Shown here in pieces: positions 7,229-15,470 of a DNA stretch of 64,000 bases. The position numbers and the translations under genes are program-made. Under the pieces are notes generated by a model. The model was not told the DNA's origin. It worked only from the letters and a program-made list of their open reading frames with translations, and searched no databases. Location of the stretch: NCBI RefSeq assembly GCF_030931715.1, contig NZ_CP133261.1:62001-126000 (forward strand), given 5' to 3'. The DNA comes from Tissierella sp. MB52-C2 (lineage in GTDB: Bacteria > Bacillota > Clostridia > Tissierellales > Tissierellaceae). How positions within the stretch are numbered: position 1 is the stretch's first letter; every line of letters starts with the position of its first letter.

Positions 7229-8248
7229 TTAATTAATATTTACCCTTCTGCTTCTACATATGAAATCCACCAATGTTACTAATCCAGCTATCAGAACTCT
7301 TAGATAATAATCTATAAGTCTCCATAGCATTAAAGCAAAAGCTAGGATTTTTTTAGGGAAAATTATCTTAAATAACATATAAAATCCACCTTCTGCTGCA
7401 CCAGCAGTTCCAGGAGTAGGCATAAAGGATACTGCCATATAATGTAGAGATTGAATAGCAATAATATCTATAAAATGACCCATTTCAAATCCTAATGCTA
7501 AATAGATAAAATAAGTAATAGAAAAACTTATGGTTAATTGGACTACAGATATGAAGATGAGCTGTATAGTAGTCTTTTTATCTTTTTTCATTTCCTCAAC
7601 ACTTGCTTTATAATCTAATAAAGTATTGTTCAACTTTTCCTCAGATTTTTCTATGTTTTTTACTATTTTAAGTTTATAAAGTATTTTAAGGGATTTTCCT
7701 AAAAAAGTTTTAACAAATTTTTCATTTAATAGAAATAGAAAAATGCCCATTAAGATTACAATATTTATAAGACCTCCCACAACTATAAAAGGTAATGCAA
7801 ATGGTGCCTCACTATAAAGTAAATTAAACTTTATTATAAACATAAATAATGCATAGAAGGTCATAACAAATTGATATATTAAGAACCTATTAACAAATAG
7901 TGATGATGCGGTACCTATAGGAACACCATCATTTACCATAGAATATATTTGAACAGGTTGTCCTCCAGTGGAAAATGGCGTAATAGCACTATAATATTGT
8001 CCAATCATACAAAGTTTAAGGGACGACCCATAGCTAGCATTAATTTTTAAAGTTTTCTTCATTTTATGAAGTATATAAGCTTCAAAAAACCAATATAAAA
8101 CCATACATAAAAAAGCAATTAACAAAAATAAAATATTGGTGCTTTGGATTAATTCAGAAAAATTATCAAAATCATTATTACTAACAAAAATCCATATAGT
8201 AAGCCCAATAAGACCAAATAAAATTACAAAGTTCAATATCTTTTTCAT
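7229..8248 (-). CDS. Flippase-like membrane protein (UPF0104/YbhN, LPG synthase TM-like)
   Basis: About 339 residues with some eight membrane helices. The pattern SAITPFSTGGQPVQIYSM in the first third and MPTPGTAGAAEGGFY near the C terminus are the conserved glycine/proline-rich motifs of the UPF0104 family, related to the membrane part of lysylphosphatidylglycerol synthase. Members are thought to move or modify lipid-linked molecules. The catalytic aminoacyl-transferase domain of MprF is absent. Start ATG 8248 is chosen because AAGGAAGGTG lies just upstream; an earlier in-frame ATG at 8272 sits before that Shine-Dalgarno. It is a single gene convergent with the peptide operon. Confidence 0.85.
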   Translation of the reverse strand: MKKILNFVILFGLIGLTIWIFVSNNDFDNFSELIQSTNILFLLIAFLCMVLYWFFEAYILHKMKKTLKINASYGSSLKLCMIGQYYSAITPFSTGGQPVQIYSMVNDGVPIGTASSLFVNRFLIYQFVMTFYALFMFIIKFNLLYSEAPFALPFIVVGGLINIVILMGIFLFLLNEKFVKTFLGKSLKILYKLKIVKNIEKSEEKLNNTLLDYKASVEEMKKDKKTTIQLIFISVVQLTISFSITYFIYLALGFEMGHFIDIIAIQSLHYMAVSFMPTPGTAGAAEGGFYMLFKIIFPKKILAFALMLWRLIDYYLRVLIAGLVTLVDFICRSRRVNIN

Positions 8249-8360
8249 TTTATTTTCACCTTCCTTTACCATAACATACTTTATATCTTCTATATAAAGT
8301 ATATATTATAAAAGCAAATAATAAAAGAAAAAAATAGGCGAACTTCATCGCCATAATAAA

Positions 8361-8849
8361 TCAAATAAATAGCTGAATATCTGTTTCTAAGGCATCAACT
8401 AAATATTCTTCTGCTGTAACTATACTGACTTCTTTAAGTAGTTCTGCCTCTCCAAAACCCATTACTTCACAGGAAAGTTTGCAGGCTTTCATATTTACAC
8501 CCTTCTTCAATGCTCCATTTAAAAATGCAGTAAGGTTTGGAGTATCATTTTCCTCCATCATACCTACTAACATTTTCTTTCCCATACCGGCGAAATTCAT
8601 TTTAGATAGAGGGAGATCCTCGATATGTCTTGGAGTCATATTGGCAAACATCTTTTCAGATGTAGTCTTTTCTTCTTCTGGGATAGAATTTGGATCTCTA
8701 ATAAGCATTAGTCCCCAAAAAGCAAAAAACATAGTGACGTCAATATTTATTTCCTTAGCAGAGTTAGCTAAAATAAGTGCTGCTAAGGCCTTATCATAAT
8801 CACCACTAAACATTAATATACTCATTTTTTTATTAGTATCTTTACCCAT
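8361..8849 (-). CDS. DsrE/DsrF-like family protein
   Basis: 162 residues with a compact alpha/beta fold: MSILMFSGDYDKALAALILANSA at the start, then VTMFFAFWGLMLIRDP and a cysteine region MKACKLSCEVMGFGEAEL. This is the DsrE-like group often called peroxiredoxin-family or NADH-dehydrogenase-like proteins, which carry sulfur on a cysteine. It lies 24 bases downstream of a cysteine desulfurase on the same strand behind AAAGGAGG, so a role in accepting persulfide sulfur from that enzyme is plausible. An electron-transfer or membrane-associated role cannot be excluded. Confidence 0.8.
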   Translation of the reverse strand: MGKDTNKKMSILMFSGDYDKALAALILANSAKEINIDVTMFFAFWGLMLIRDPNSIPEEEKTTSEKMFANMTPRHIEDLPLSKMNFAGMGKKMLVGMMEENDTPNLTAFLNGALKKGVNMKACKLSCEVMGFGEAELLKEVSIVTAEEYLVDALETDIQLFI

Positions 8850-8873
8850 AAAAAAACCTCCTTTCCACTAGGA

Positions 8874-10187
8874 TTAGTAGAAAGGAGAATTTATATACTT
8901 GTTTTTATAATAATTTATATTTCTGCTGATTTCATTTAAAAGGTAAGAAAGTAGATATATCTCATCATAATCATTATACAAACCAAAACTTATTCTTACT
9001 AACCCAGGGTCAGGTAAATTTTCATCACTCCTATATCTCATCATTTCTTCCTTAGATATTTTAAGCAATCTTTGAACGTAGGGCTGAGCACAGAAGCAGC
9101 CGTTTCTAACGGCAATTCCACCTTCACGGGCTAAAATAAGAGCCAATTCATTATGATGTAAGCCTTCCATATTAAAAGATATAATAGATACTTTTTCATC
9201 TACATTTTTATCATCATATAAAATAATTCCAGGAATATTTTGAATTAAATCTATGGCATATCTTGTTAGACTTCTTTCGTATTCTTCAATCTTTCTCATA
9301 TCCAAGTCTTGTAACATTTTTATACTTGTGGAAAGGGCAACGACACCCATTACATTTGGAGTGCCTGCTTCTTCTTTCATAGGCGGGTCTAGCCATACTA
9401 CATCTTCCATAGATACATATTTAACTATACCTCCCCCTAATTGTTCAGAGAAGCCGTTTTTAAAGATTTCCTTTGGAGCCACCAATGCTCCTGTACCAAA
9501 TGGGGCATACATTTTATGTCCAGAAAAAGCAATAAAATCAATATGCTCTGGATCATTTATATCTCCCATTTTGAAAGGGCTATGGGGAATAAGTTGTGCT
9601 CCATCTACTAAAATTTTAGCTCCATATTTATGACAAATCTTTGCAATTTCATATATAGGATTAATATATCCTGTTACATTGGATGCACCAGTTACTGCAA
9701 CTAATCCTACTTTTCCTCCATATAATTTTAATTTGAATTCTAAGTCTTCTAAGCATAATCTTCCTGAACTATCCACCTCTACATAATCAGTATTATATCT
9801 ATACTTCCATGGCAATAGATTAGAATGGTGCTCCATGTATGTAGATAATACTACTTTATCTTTAAGAGTATCCTGTAATCTATAGGAAAGTTTGTTTATG
9901 CACTCTGTTGTGTTTTTTAGAAATATTACTGTATGATAGTCTCTATTACCGCCTACGAAATCAAGCACGATTTCTCTACCTTCATCGTAAAGTCTCGAGG
10001 ATATTATGGACTTATACCCTGTCCCCCTATGAATGGAAGAGTAATTACAAGAAAAAGATGTTATTTCATCTATTACTGATTTAAAAGGTGGGGTTGTAGC
10101 AGCATTATCAAAATTTATATAATTAACAGAATTTCCATTTGATAGCCTTACTAAACTATCACTACCTACTACTAATCTTTTTTCCAT
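8874..10187 (-). CDS. Cysteine desulfurase-like class V aminotransferase
   Basis: 437 residues. NFDNAATTPP opens the domain as in SufS/CsdA enzymes. The PLP lysine is in FSGHKMYAPFGTGALV, the cofactor histidine region is TYMEHHSNLLPW, and the persulfide loop reads RNGCFCAQPY, where SufS-type enzymes have a single cysteine in RxGHHCAQP. Such enzymes remove sulfur from cysteine to feed Fe-S clusters or thio-cofactors. The protein is about 30 residues longer than SufS, with an N-terminal extension and an insertion near RYRSDENLPDP. No sufBCD genes are nearby; the only partner is the DsrE-like gene downstream, so a dedicated sulfur relay is likely. Confidence 0.85.
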   Translation of the reverse strand: MEKRLVVGSDSLVRLSNGNSVNYINFDNAATTPPFKSVIDEITSFSCNYSSIHRGTGYKSIISSRLYDEGREIVLDFVGGNRDYHTVIFLKNTTECINKLSYRLQDTLKDKVVLSTYMEHHSNLLPWKYRYNTDYVEVDSSGRLCLEDLEFKLKLYGGKVGLVAVTGASNVTGYINPIYEIAKICHKYGAKILVDGAQLIPHSPFKMGDINDPEHIDFIAFSGHKMYAPFGTGALVAPKEIFKNGFSEQLGGGIVKYVSMEDVVWLDPPMKEEAGTPNVMGVVALSTSIKMLQDLDMRKIEEYERSLTRYAIDLIQNIPGIILYDDKNVDEKVSIISFNMEGLHHNELALILAREGGIAVRNGCFCAQPYVQRLLKISKEEMMRYRSDENLPDPGLVRISFGLYNDYDEIYLLSYLLNEISRNINYYKNKYINSPFY

Positions 10188-10325
10188 AAAATCACCCTCA
10201 TTATTTATTGTTAATATTATCTTATTAATAAAGCCAGTTTTGGTGTATGTTTAGGGAAAGAAACTAAAAACATTTTAGTGGAATAATCCTAATGTGATAT
10301 AATAGGAGAAAAAGGAGATGATGAT

Positions 10326-11210
10326 TTGGAAAAGAAAAAAACATTATATGCAGATTTATCTTTGCTTTTAGTGGCCATAATTTGGGGTTCAGGATTTGTT
10401 GTTACTAAAAATGCTCTAGACCATGTAACTCCTTACTATTTGTTATTCTTTAGATTTATTGCTGCAACTATTATTTTATCTATCGTATTTTTTAAAAAGA
10501 TAAAAGAAGCTTCGAAACAAGACATTAAAGCTGGAATTATAATTGGATTATTTTTATTTGCAGCATTTGCCACTCAAACTGTTGGGCTTCAATATACTGA
10601 GGCTGGCAAACAAGCTTTTATTACAGCTACAAATGTGGTTATGGTACCATTTATTTATTGGATTATATCTAAGAAAAGACCAGATAAATTTGATTTAGCA
10701 GCTGCTTTTCTATGCTTAGTAGGTATAGGAATACTTAGTTTGAATGATGATTTAACCATGGGTTATGGAGATATATTGACGCTTTTATGTGCTGTAATGT
10801 TTGCTCTGCATATTTCTTCTACAGGATATTTTGCAAAGGAATTAGATCCATATGTAATAACTATAGTACAATTCTTAGTAGCATCAATTTTATCACTTAT
10901 ATTTGCTTTATTATTTGAAGGAACTAATATTGAGTTAGGATCTAATACAATTTTTCCAATATTATATTTAGCCATATTCAGTACAATGACTGCATTTTTA
11001 ATACAAACTGTTGCACAAAAATATACTAGTTCAACTCATGCAGCCATAATTTTAAGCTTAGAAGCTGTATTTGGCAGTACCTTTTCCATTATATTTTTAA
11101 AAGAACCATTGACCATAAGATTTTTCATAGGATGTGTGGCAATCTTAATGTCAGTTATAACAAGTGAGACAAAATGGGAGTTTTTAAAGGCAAAGGAGAT
11201 AATAGAATAA
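10326..11210 (+). CDS. DMT-superfamily (EamA) transporter
   Basis: 294 residues with ten predicted membrane helices in two five-helix halves, opening with LLLVAIIWGSGFVVTKNAL, the EamA hallmark. The second half has an AAIILSLEAVFGSTFSIIFLKEPLT stretch, also conserved. Members export amino acids or metabolites, and the substrate cannot be read from sequence. Start TTG 10326 follows AAAGGAGATGATGA. A response regulator starts 18 bases after the stop with its own ribosome-binding site, so the two may be co-transcribed. Confidence 0.88.
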   Translation: MEKKKTLYADLSLLLVAIIWGSGFVVTKNALDHVTPYYLLFFRFIAATIILSIVFFKKIKEASKQDIKAGIIIGLFLFAAFATQTVGLQYTEAGKQAFITATNVVMVPFIYWIISKKRPDKFDLAAAFLCLVGIGILSLNDDLTMGYGDILTLLCAVMFALHISSTGYFAKELDPYVITIVQFLVASILSLIFALLFEGTNIELGSNTIFPILYLAIFSTMTAFLIQTVAQKYTSSTHAAIILSLEAVFGSTFSIIFLKEPLTIRFFIGCVAILMSVITSETKWEFLKAKEIIE

Positions 11211-11227
11211 TCTATTGGAGGTATAAG

Positions 11228-12073
11228 ATGAAGATATTTGTCTTAGATAAGAATTCAAAAGATATAAATATCTTGAAAAAGATTATACGTAGTAATAATT
11301 TAGGTTTACTAGTGGGGGAATCAAACGATTTTAATGAAGGTTTAGAAGAAATAATTTTTTCTTCTCCAGATCTAGTAGTTTTAGACCATGTAGGAAATAA
11401 GACAGATGGATTTTATATTATAGATGAAATAAAGAGAAAAGGTATAAATACTAGATTTATTATGATTTCAGACTTTACATCCAAGAAAAATATAGAAAGG
11501 GCATATGAAGAAGGAGTAGAGTATGCTATATATAAACCTATAAATGATTTAGAAGTGAAAACCATAATAGAGAAAGTAAAATATAAAATTGAACTAGAAG
11601 AAAAGATAAAGAAGGTTCAAGAAATATTTAAAGATACTGATTCAAATTTGGAAGAGACAGTAGAAACAAATGATTGTGAACGAGATGTCAACCTAATACT
11701 CCTAAAGTTAGGAATTATGGGGGAAATAGGAAGCACGGAATTATTAAAGGTTGTTAAATTTTTAATCCAAAACAATATAAAATTAAACGATATATCTATA
11801 CGAGAAATATGTTCTAAGTTTACATCTAATCCTAAAGTCATGGAACAAAAAATGAGAAGAGCTATAAATACAGCAATGTCCAATGTTGCAGCTTTAGGAA
11901 TAGAAGACTATATGAATGAAACTTTTATGGAGTATTCAAATACTTTATTTAATTTTGAACAAACAAAACGAGAAATGGACTATTTAAGAGGGAGATCTCA
12001 AGAGAGAGGAACCATAAATATGAAGAAATTCCTATCAGGTATATGTCTACTTTGTGAAAATCAAAACAATTAG
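11228..12073 (+). CDS. Response regulator with Spo0A-like DNA-binding domain
   Basis: About 281 residues. Residues 1-120 are a CheY-like receiver: FVLDKN acidic start, LVVLDHVGNKTDGF phospho-acceptor region with the aspartate, and a YKPIN lysine. The C-terminal half (about 150-270) resembles the Spo0A output domain: ILLKLGIMGEIGSTELLKVV, then MEQKMRRAINTAMSN, where Spo0A has RVERAIRHAIE. ATG 11228 is selected from GGAGGTATAAG. No histidine kinase is adjacent. It is shorter in its linker and diverged from Spo0A, so it is probably a paralogue controlling nutrient uptake, perhaps the symporter that follows 90 bases downstream. Confidence 0.85.
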   Translation: MKIFVLDKNSKDINILKKIIRSNNLGLLVGESNDFNEGLEEIIFSSPDLVVLDHVGNKTDGFYIIDEIKRKGINTRFIMISDFTSKKNIERAYEEGVEYAIYKPINDLEVKTIIEKVKYKIELEEKIKKVQEIFKDTDSNLEETVETNDCERDVNLILLKLGIMGEIGSTELLKVVKFLIQNNIKLNDISIREICSKFTSNPKVMEQKMRRAINTAMSNVAALGIEDYMNETFMEYSNTLFNFEQTKREMDYLRGRSQERGTINMKKFLSGICLLCENQNN

Positions 12074-12163
12074 AAATATTCTGAAATTATTATTGAATAT
12101 TATTGAGTTTTTTTGAAGCAACTCCTTTATAATTGGATTAATCTAATAAAAGGGGGCAAGGTA

Positions 12164-13525
12164 ATGGATCAGTTAATGAAATTCAACAAAATTCTTAATG
12201 ATTTTGTATGGGGACCGCCAATGCTTATTCTATTGGTAGGTACAGGTATTTATCTAACATTACGCACTAATTTCTTCTCAATTACTAAATTAGGTTATAT
12301 TCTGAAAAACACTCTAATGAAAATGTTTTCAAAGGAAAATAAAGGTGAAGGGGAAGTAACGGCCTTTCAAGCAGTTGCTACAGCATTGGCTGCAACCGTA
12401 GGTACAGGTAATATAGCAGGTGTTGCTACTGCAATATCTATTGGTGGACCAGGAGCAATATTCTGGATGTGGATTGCAGCATTATTTGGAATGACTACAA
12501 AATTTGCAGAGGTAGTTTTAGCAGTTCAGTATAGGGAAAAGACAGAGGATGGAAGATTCGTTGGAGGTCCAATGTATTATATTACAAATGGACTTAATAT
12601 GAAGTGGTTAGCTTATATATTTGCATTCTTTGGTGCAATCGCAGCTTTTGGTATAGGAAATATGGTTCAGTCAAATTCCATATCAGACTCTCTTTATACT
12701 GCATTTGGTTTTAATAAGCTTTGGGTTGGAATTGTGCTAGCCGTATTTGCAGCACTAGTAGTTATAGGTGGAATTAAGAGGATAGGATCTGTAACAGAGA
12801 AATTAGTACCTTTTATGGCGGCGTTTTATATTTTAGGTGGATTGGTAATTATAATTATAAATGCTGCTCATATTCCAGAGGCATTTGGTCTAATATTTGG
12901 TTCTGCATTTACAGGAACAGCTGCAATAGGAGGATTTGCAGGCTCAGCTCTTAAACAAGCAATGAGATATGGAGTTGCTCGTGGAGTATTTACCAATGAA
13001 GCAGGTCTTGGTAGTGCACCCATAGCTCATGCTGCTGCAACTACAGACCATCCTGTTCGTCAAGGACTATGGGGAGTATTTGAAGTATTTGTAGATACAA
13101 TAATTATCTGTACAATAACTGCACTTGTAATATTAACTACAGGTGTATGGAAAGATGGAGCAACTGGTGCTGCTCTTACTACTGAAGCTTTTAGTCATGG
13201 GCTTCCAGGAACTTGGGGTGGAATTATAGTTTCCATAGGTATTTTACTATTTGCATTCTCAACTATTCTAGGATGGGAATACTATGGAGAGCGTTGTGCT
13301 GAATATTTATTTGGACCTAAGGTTAATATTATTTATAGAATCCTATGGGTACCTTTCATAGTTATAGGTGCTGTAGGTGGACTTGAACTTCTTTGGAATA
13401 TAGCAGATACATTAAATGGTTTAATGGCTATTCCAAACTTAATAGGGGTTGCAGCTTTAAGTGGAGTTGTTATTAAGCTTACTAAGGAATTTTTCGCCAA
13501 GGAAAAGGCACTTAATAATAAATAA
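12164..13525 (+). CDS. Alanine/glycine:cation symporter (AGCS family)
   Basis: 453 residues and about eleven membrane helices. Signature stretches include FQAVATALAATVGTGNIAGVATAI, GPGAIFWMWIAALFGMTTKFAEV, GGPMYYI and NEAGLGSAPIAHAAA, all conserved in sodium/alanine symporters such as AlsT. It would import alanine or glycine with Na+ or H+. Start ATG 12164 follows AAAGGGGGCAAGG; in-frame codons further upstream lack a Shine-Dalgarno. It follows the Spo0A-like regulator and is closed by a strong bidirectional terminator. Confidence 0.92.
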   Translation: MDQLMKFNKILNDFVWGPPMLILLVGTGIYLTLRTNFFSITKLGYILKNTLMKMFSKENKGEGEVTAFQAVATALAATVGTGNIAGVATAISIGGPGAIFWMWIAALFGMTTKFAEVVLAVQYREKTEDGRFVGGPMYYITNGLNMKWLAYIFAFFGAIAAFGIGNMVQSNSISDSLYTAFGFNKLWVGIVLAVFAALVVIGGIKRIGSVTEKLVPFMAAFYILGGLVIIIINAAHIPEAFGLIFGSAFTGTAAIGGFAGSALKQAMRYGVARGVFTNEAGLGSAPIAHAAATTDHPVRQGLWGVFEVFVDTIIICTITALVILTTGVWKDGATGAALTTEAFSHGLPGTWGGIIVSIGILLFAFSTILGWEYYGERCAEYLFGPKVNIIYRILWVPFIVIGAVGGLELLWNIADTLNGLMAIPNLIGVAALSGVVIKLTKEFFAKEKALNNK

Positions 13526-13533
13526 TAAAGAAT

Positions 13534-13579
13534 AAAGAATAAAATGAGCATATCGGAAGATATGCTCATTTTATTCTTT
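13534..13579. terminator. Bidirectional intrinsic terminator
   Basis: 21-bp perfect arms 13534-13554 and 13559-13579 with a GGAA loop, A- and T-runs at both ends. It serves the symporter on the plus strand and the convergent gene at 13571-14254, whose last codons lie inside the stem. The GGAA loop is the same as in the terminator at 2289. Confidence 0.9.
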
Positions 13580-14254
13580 TCTCTTGTCTTCTCTATATTT
13601 ATCCATAACTCCTGAAAATATCTCTGCACTTGTAGGTGGAGTATAGGTTATGGCATTGGCTCCAGCTTCTATAGTTTGAAGGATGGATTCATCTGTAGGG
13701 CCACCTGTTGCTATAATAGGAAACTCTTTTCCTAACTCTTCTCTTATTTTATTTACTAAGTAGGTTGTCTTAGCACCACCAGATATATTCAATATACTGG
13801 CTCCTGCTTGAATTTTCCCTTTATAATCATCACATTCTGATACTACTGTTGCTATAATAGGTATGTCAATTCTTTCCCTCATTTGTGCGATTACTTCATT
13901 GGCAGTAGGAGCATTTACTACTACTCCATAGGCTCCCATTAGCTCTGCTTGAAGAGCAATATTTACAGATCTTTTACCTGTAGTAAGGCCACCGCCTACT
14001 CCAACAAAAACAGGAACTGCGGCAACTTCAAGTATTGACTGAGTAATAGATAGTTGGGGAGTAAAGGGATATACTGCTATGATGGAATGGGCATTAGAGT
14101 TTTTAATTATAGCTACATCTGTAGTAAATAATAAGGATTTAATCCTTGTTCCCAATATTTTAATACCACTTGCCTTATATATGGAAGGTGGTACTTCTAT
14201 TATTCTAGATCTAAGTTGTGATTTTACTTCTGGTATATATTTTTCTTTTTCCAT
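13571..14254 (-). CDS. TIM-barrel-like protein of unknown function
   Basis: 227 residues with an alternating beta/alpha pattern: SLLFTTDVAIIKN, VPVFVGVGGGLTTGKR, AYGVVVNAPTANEVI, IPIIATVV, ASILNISGGAK, FPIIATGGPTDESILQTIEAGANAITYTPP. Late glycine-rich strands resemble the phosphate-binding end of TIM barrels such as NanE, but no catalytic set is recognised. Homologues in clostridia are often annotated loosely as hydrolases. It is preceded by GGAGGTGTAAT and stands alone, convergent with the symporter and divergent from the DUF1538 gene. Function is unknown. Confidence 0.75.
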   Translation of the reverse strand: MEKEKYIPEVKSQLRSRIIEVPPSIYKASGIKILGTRIKSLLFTTDVAIIKNSNAHSIIAVYPFTPQLSITQSILEVAAVPVFVGVGGGLTTGKRSVNIALQAELMGAYGVVVNAPTANEVIAQMRERIDIPIIATVVSECDDYKGKIQAGASILNISGGAKTTYLVNKIREELGKEFPIIATGGPTDESILQTIEAGANAITYTPPTSAEIFSGVMDKYREDKRKE

Positions 14255-14350
14255 ATTACACCTCCTAATGAAATTACATAATTATATTATACCCTATAAC
14301 TCTGGTTTTCCCCATTATTTTCTTTATAAACAAATTTGTTGTGATTAATA

Positions 14351-14359
14351 TGATATAAT
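14351..14359 (+). promoter_or_regulatory. Extended -10 promoter of the DUF1538/P-II operon
   Basis: TGATATAAT gives a TG motif one base before a perfect TATAAT (14354-14359), 49 bases before the start codon. No good -35 is seen, which is compatible with an extended -10 promoter. Confidence 0.5.
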
Positions 14360-14407
14360 GGGTATATGTTATAAGTCATAGAAAAAAGGACAAAGGAGTG
14401 AATTGTT

Positions 14408-15109
14408 ATGAAGAGTTTACAAGGCCTAGGTGCCTTATGGGAAACTGCTGCTAGCATTATACCCCTGACGGCTATACTTGCCATACTTCAAATATTTGTA
14501 CTAAAAAAACCATTACATAGTGTAAAAGATTTTACTATTGGGTTTTTACTATCTGTATTAGGTCTGCATTTATTTTTAAAGGGGACAACCATGAGCCTAA
14601 TACCTTTAGGAGACTCTGTTGGTAGAAATTTTGTAATTATTAATAAGAAATGGATTATACTAATAATAGGGTTTGCAATAGGTTATTGTGCCACATTGGT
14701 AGAGCCTGGATTAAAGGCATTGGCATTAGAAGTAGAAGAATTATCAGCTGGAGCTATTCCTCATAAACTGCTAATACAAGGTGTTGCCATAGGATTTGGC
14801 GGTGGAATGGCAATAGGTTTACTTAAAATACTATTAAATATGCCATATATAAAAGTTTTAATACCATTATTATTAGTAGTAATATTTCTAGCATTTTTTG
14901 CCCCAGAACCTTTTGGTGCCATAGCATTTGATGCTGCATCTGCCACAACCGGACCTGTGAATATACCAATTAATATGGCCTTAGCTGTGGGATTGGCCTC
15001 AGTTATAGAAGGAGTGGATCCGTTAATCTCTGGATTTGGAATAGTAGGGCTTACATCTATAGGTTCCATGATTTCTGTAATGATATTAGGAATATTAACT
15101 AAGATTTAG
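14408..15109 (+). CDS. DUF1538 membrane protein
   Basis: 233 residues with about six membrane helices and the family motifs LGLHLFLKGTTMSLIPLGDSVG, GFAIGYCATLVEPGLKAL and FDAASATTGPVNIPINMAL. DUF1538 proteins have been linked to sodium/proton antiport in a halophile as a pair of subunits. Here a single 230-residue unit is encoded and the next gene is a P-II-like protein 12 bases away, a common pairing suggesting metabolite-gated transport. The transported ion is not proven. Confidence 0.85.
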   Translation: MKSLQGLGALWETAASIIPLTAILAILQIFVLKKPLHSVKDFTIGFLLSVLGLHLFLKGTTMSLIPLGDSVGRNFVIINKKWIILIIGFAIGYCATLVEPGLKALALEVEELSAGAIPHKLLIQGVAIGFGGGMAIGLLKILLNMPYIKVLIPLLLVVIFLAFFAPEPFGAIAFDAASATTGPVNIPINMALAVGLASVIEGVDPLISGFGIVGLTSIGSMISVMILGILTKI

Positions 15110-15121
15110 GGGGGAGTTATT

Positions 15122-15448
15122 ATGGTAGAAATAAAATGTATAGTTGCTGTTGTTGAAAGAGGAAAAGCTGATAAAATTGTAGAGGCAGCAAAAAAGGCAG
15201 GAGCCAATGGAGCTACTATATTTTATGGTAGAGGAACTGGAGAATCTGAAGTAAAGAAGTTTCTAAATATTCATGTTGAAGCATCTAAGGAAATAATATT
15301 AATATTAACAGAAATAGAAAAGCATAAAGCTATTATGGGTGCAATGGTAGATGAAGGACAACTAAAGAAACCAGGGACAGGAATTATATTTACAGTTCCA
15401 ATTACTAACTTAATAGGTCTACACCATAGGGAAGAATTTGAGGAATAA
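15122..15448 (+). CDS. P-II-like signalling protein
   Basis: 108 residues with the ferredoxin-like fold of P-II proteins: KCIVAVVERGKADKIVEAAKKAGANGATIFYGRGTG, then EIILILTEIEKHKAIMGAMV. The loop after GRGTGESEV is short and lacks the uridylylated tyrosine context of GlnB, so it is a P-II-like rather than a classical nitrogen sensor. It starts behind GGGGGGAG and is co-transcribed with the DUF1538 gene, where it probably controls that membrane protein after binding a nucleotide or other small effector. Confidence 0.85.
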   Translation: MVEIKCIVAVVERGKADKIVEAAKKAGANGATIFYGRGTGESEVKKFLNIHVEASKEIILILTEIEKHKAIMGAMVDEGQLKKPGTGIIFTVPITNLIGLHHREEFEE

Positions 15449-15470
15449 ATAAAAATACAGGGGAACTGAT

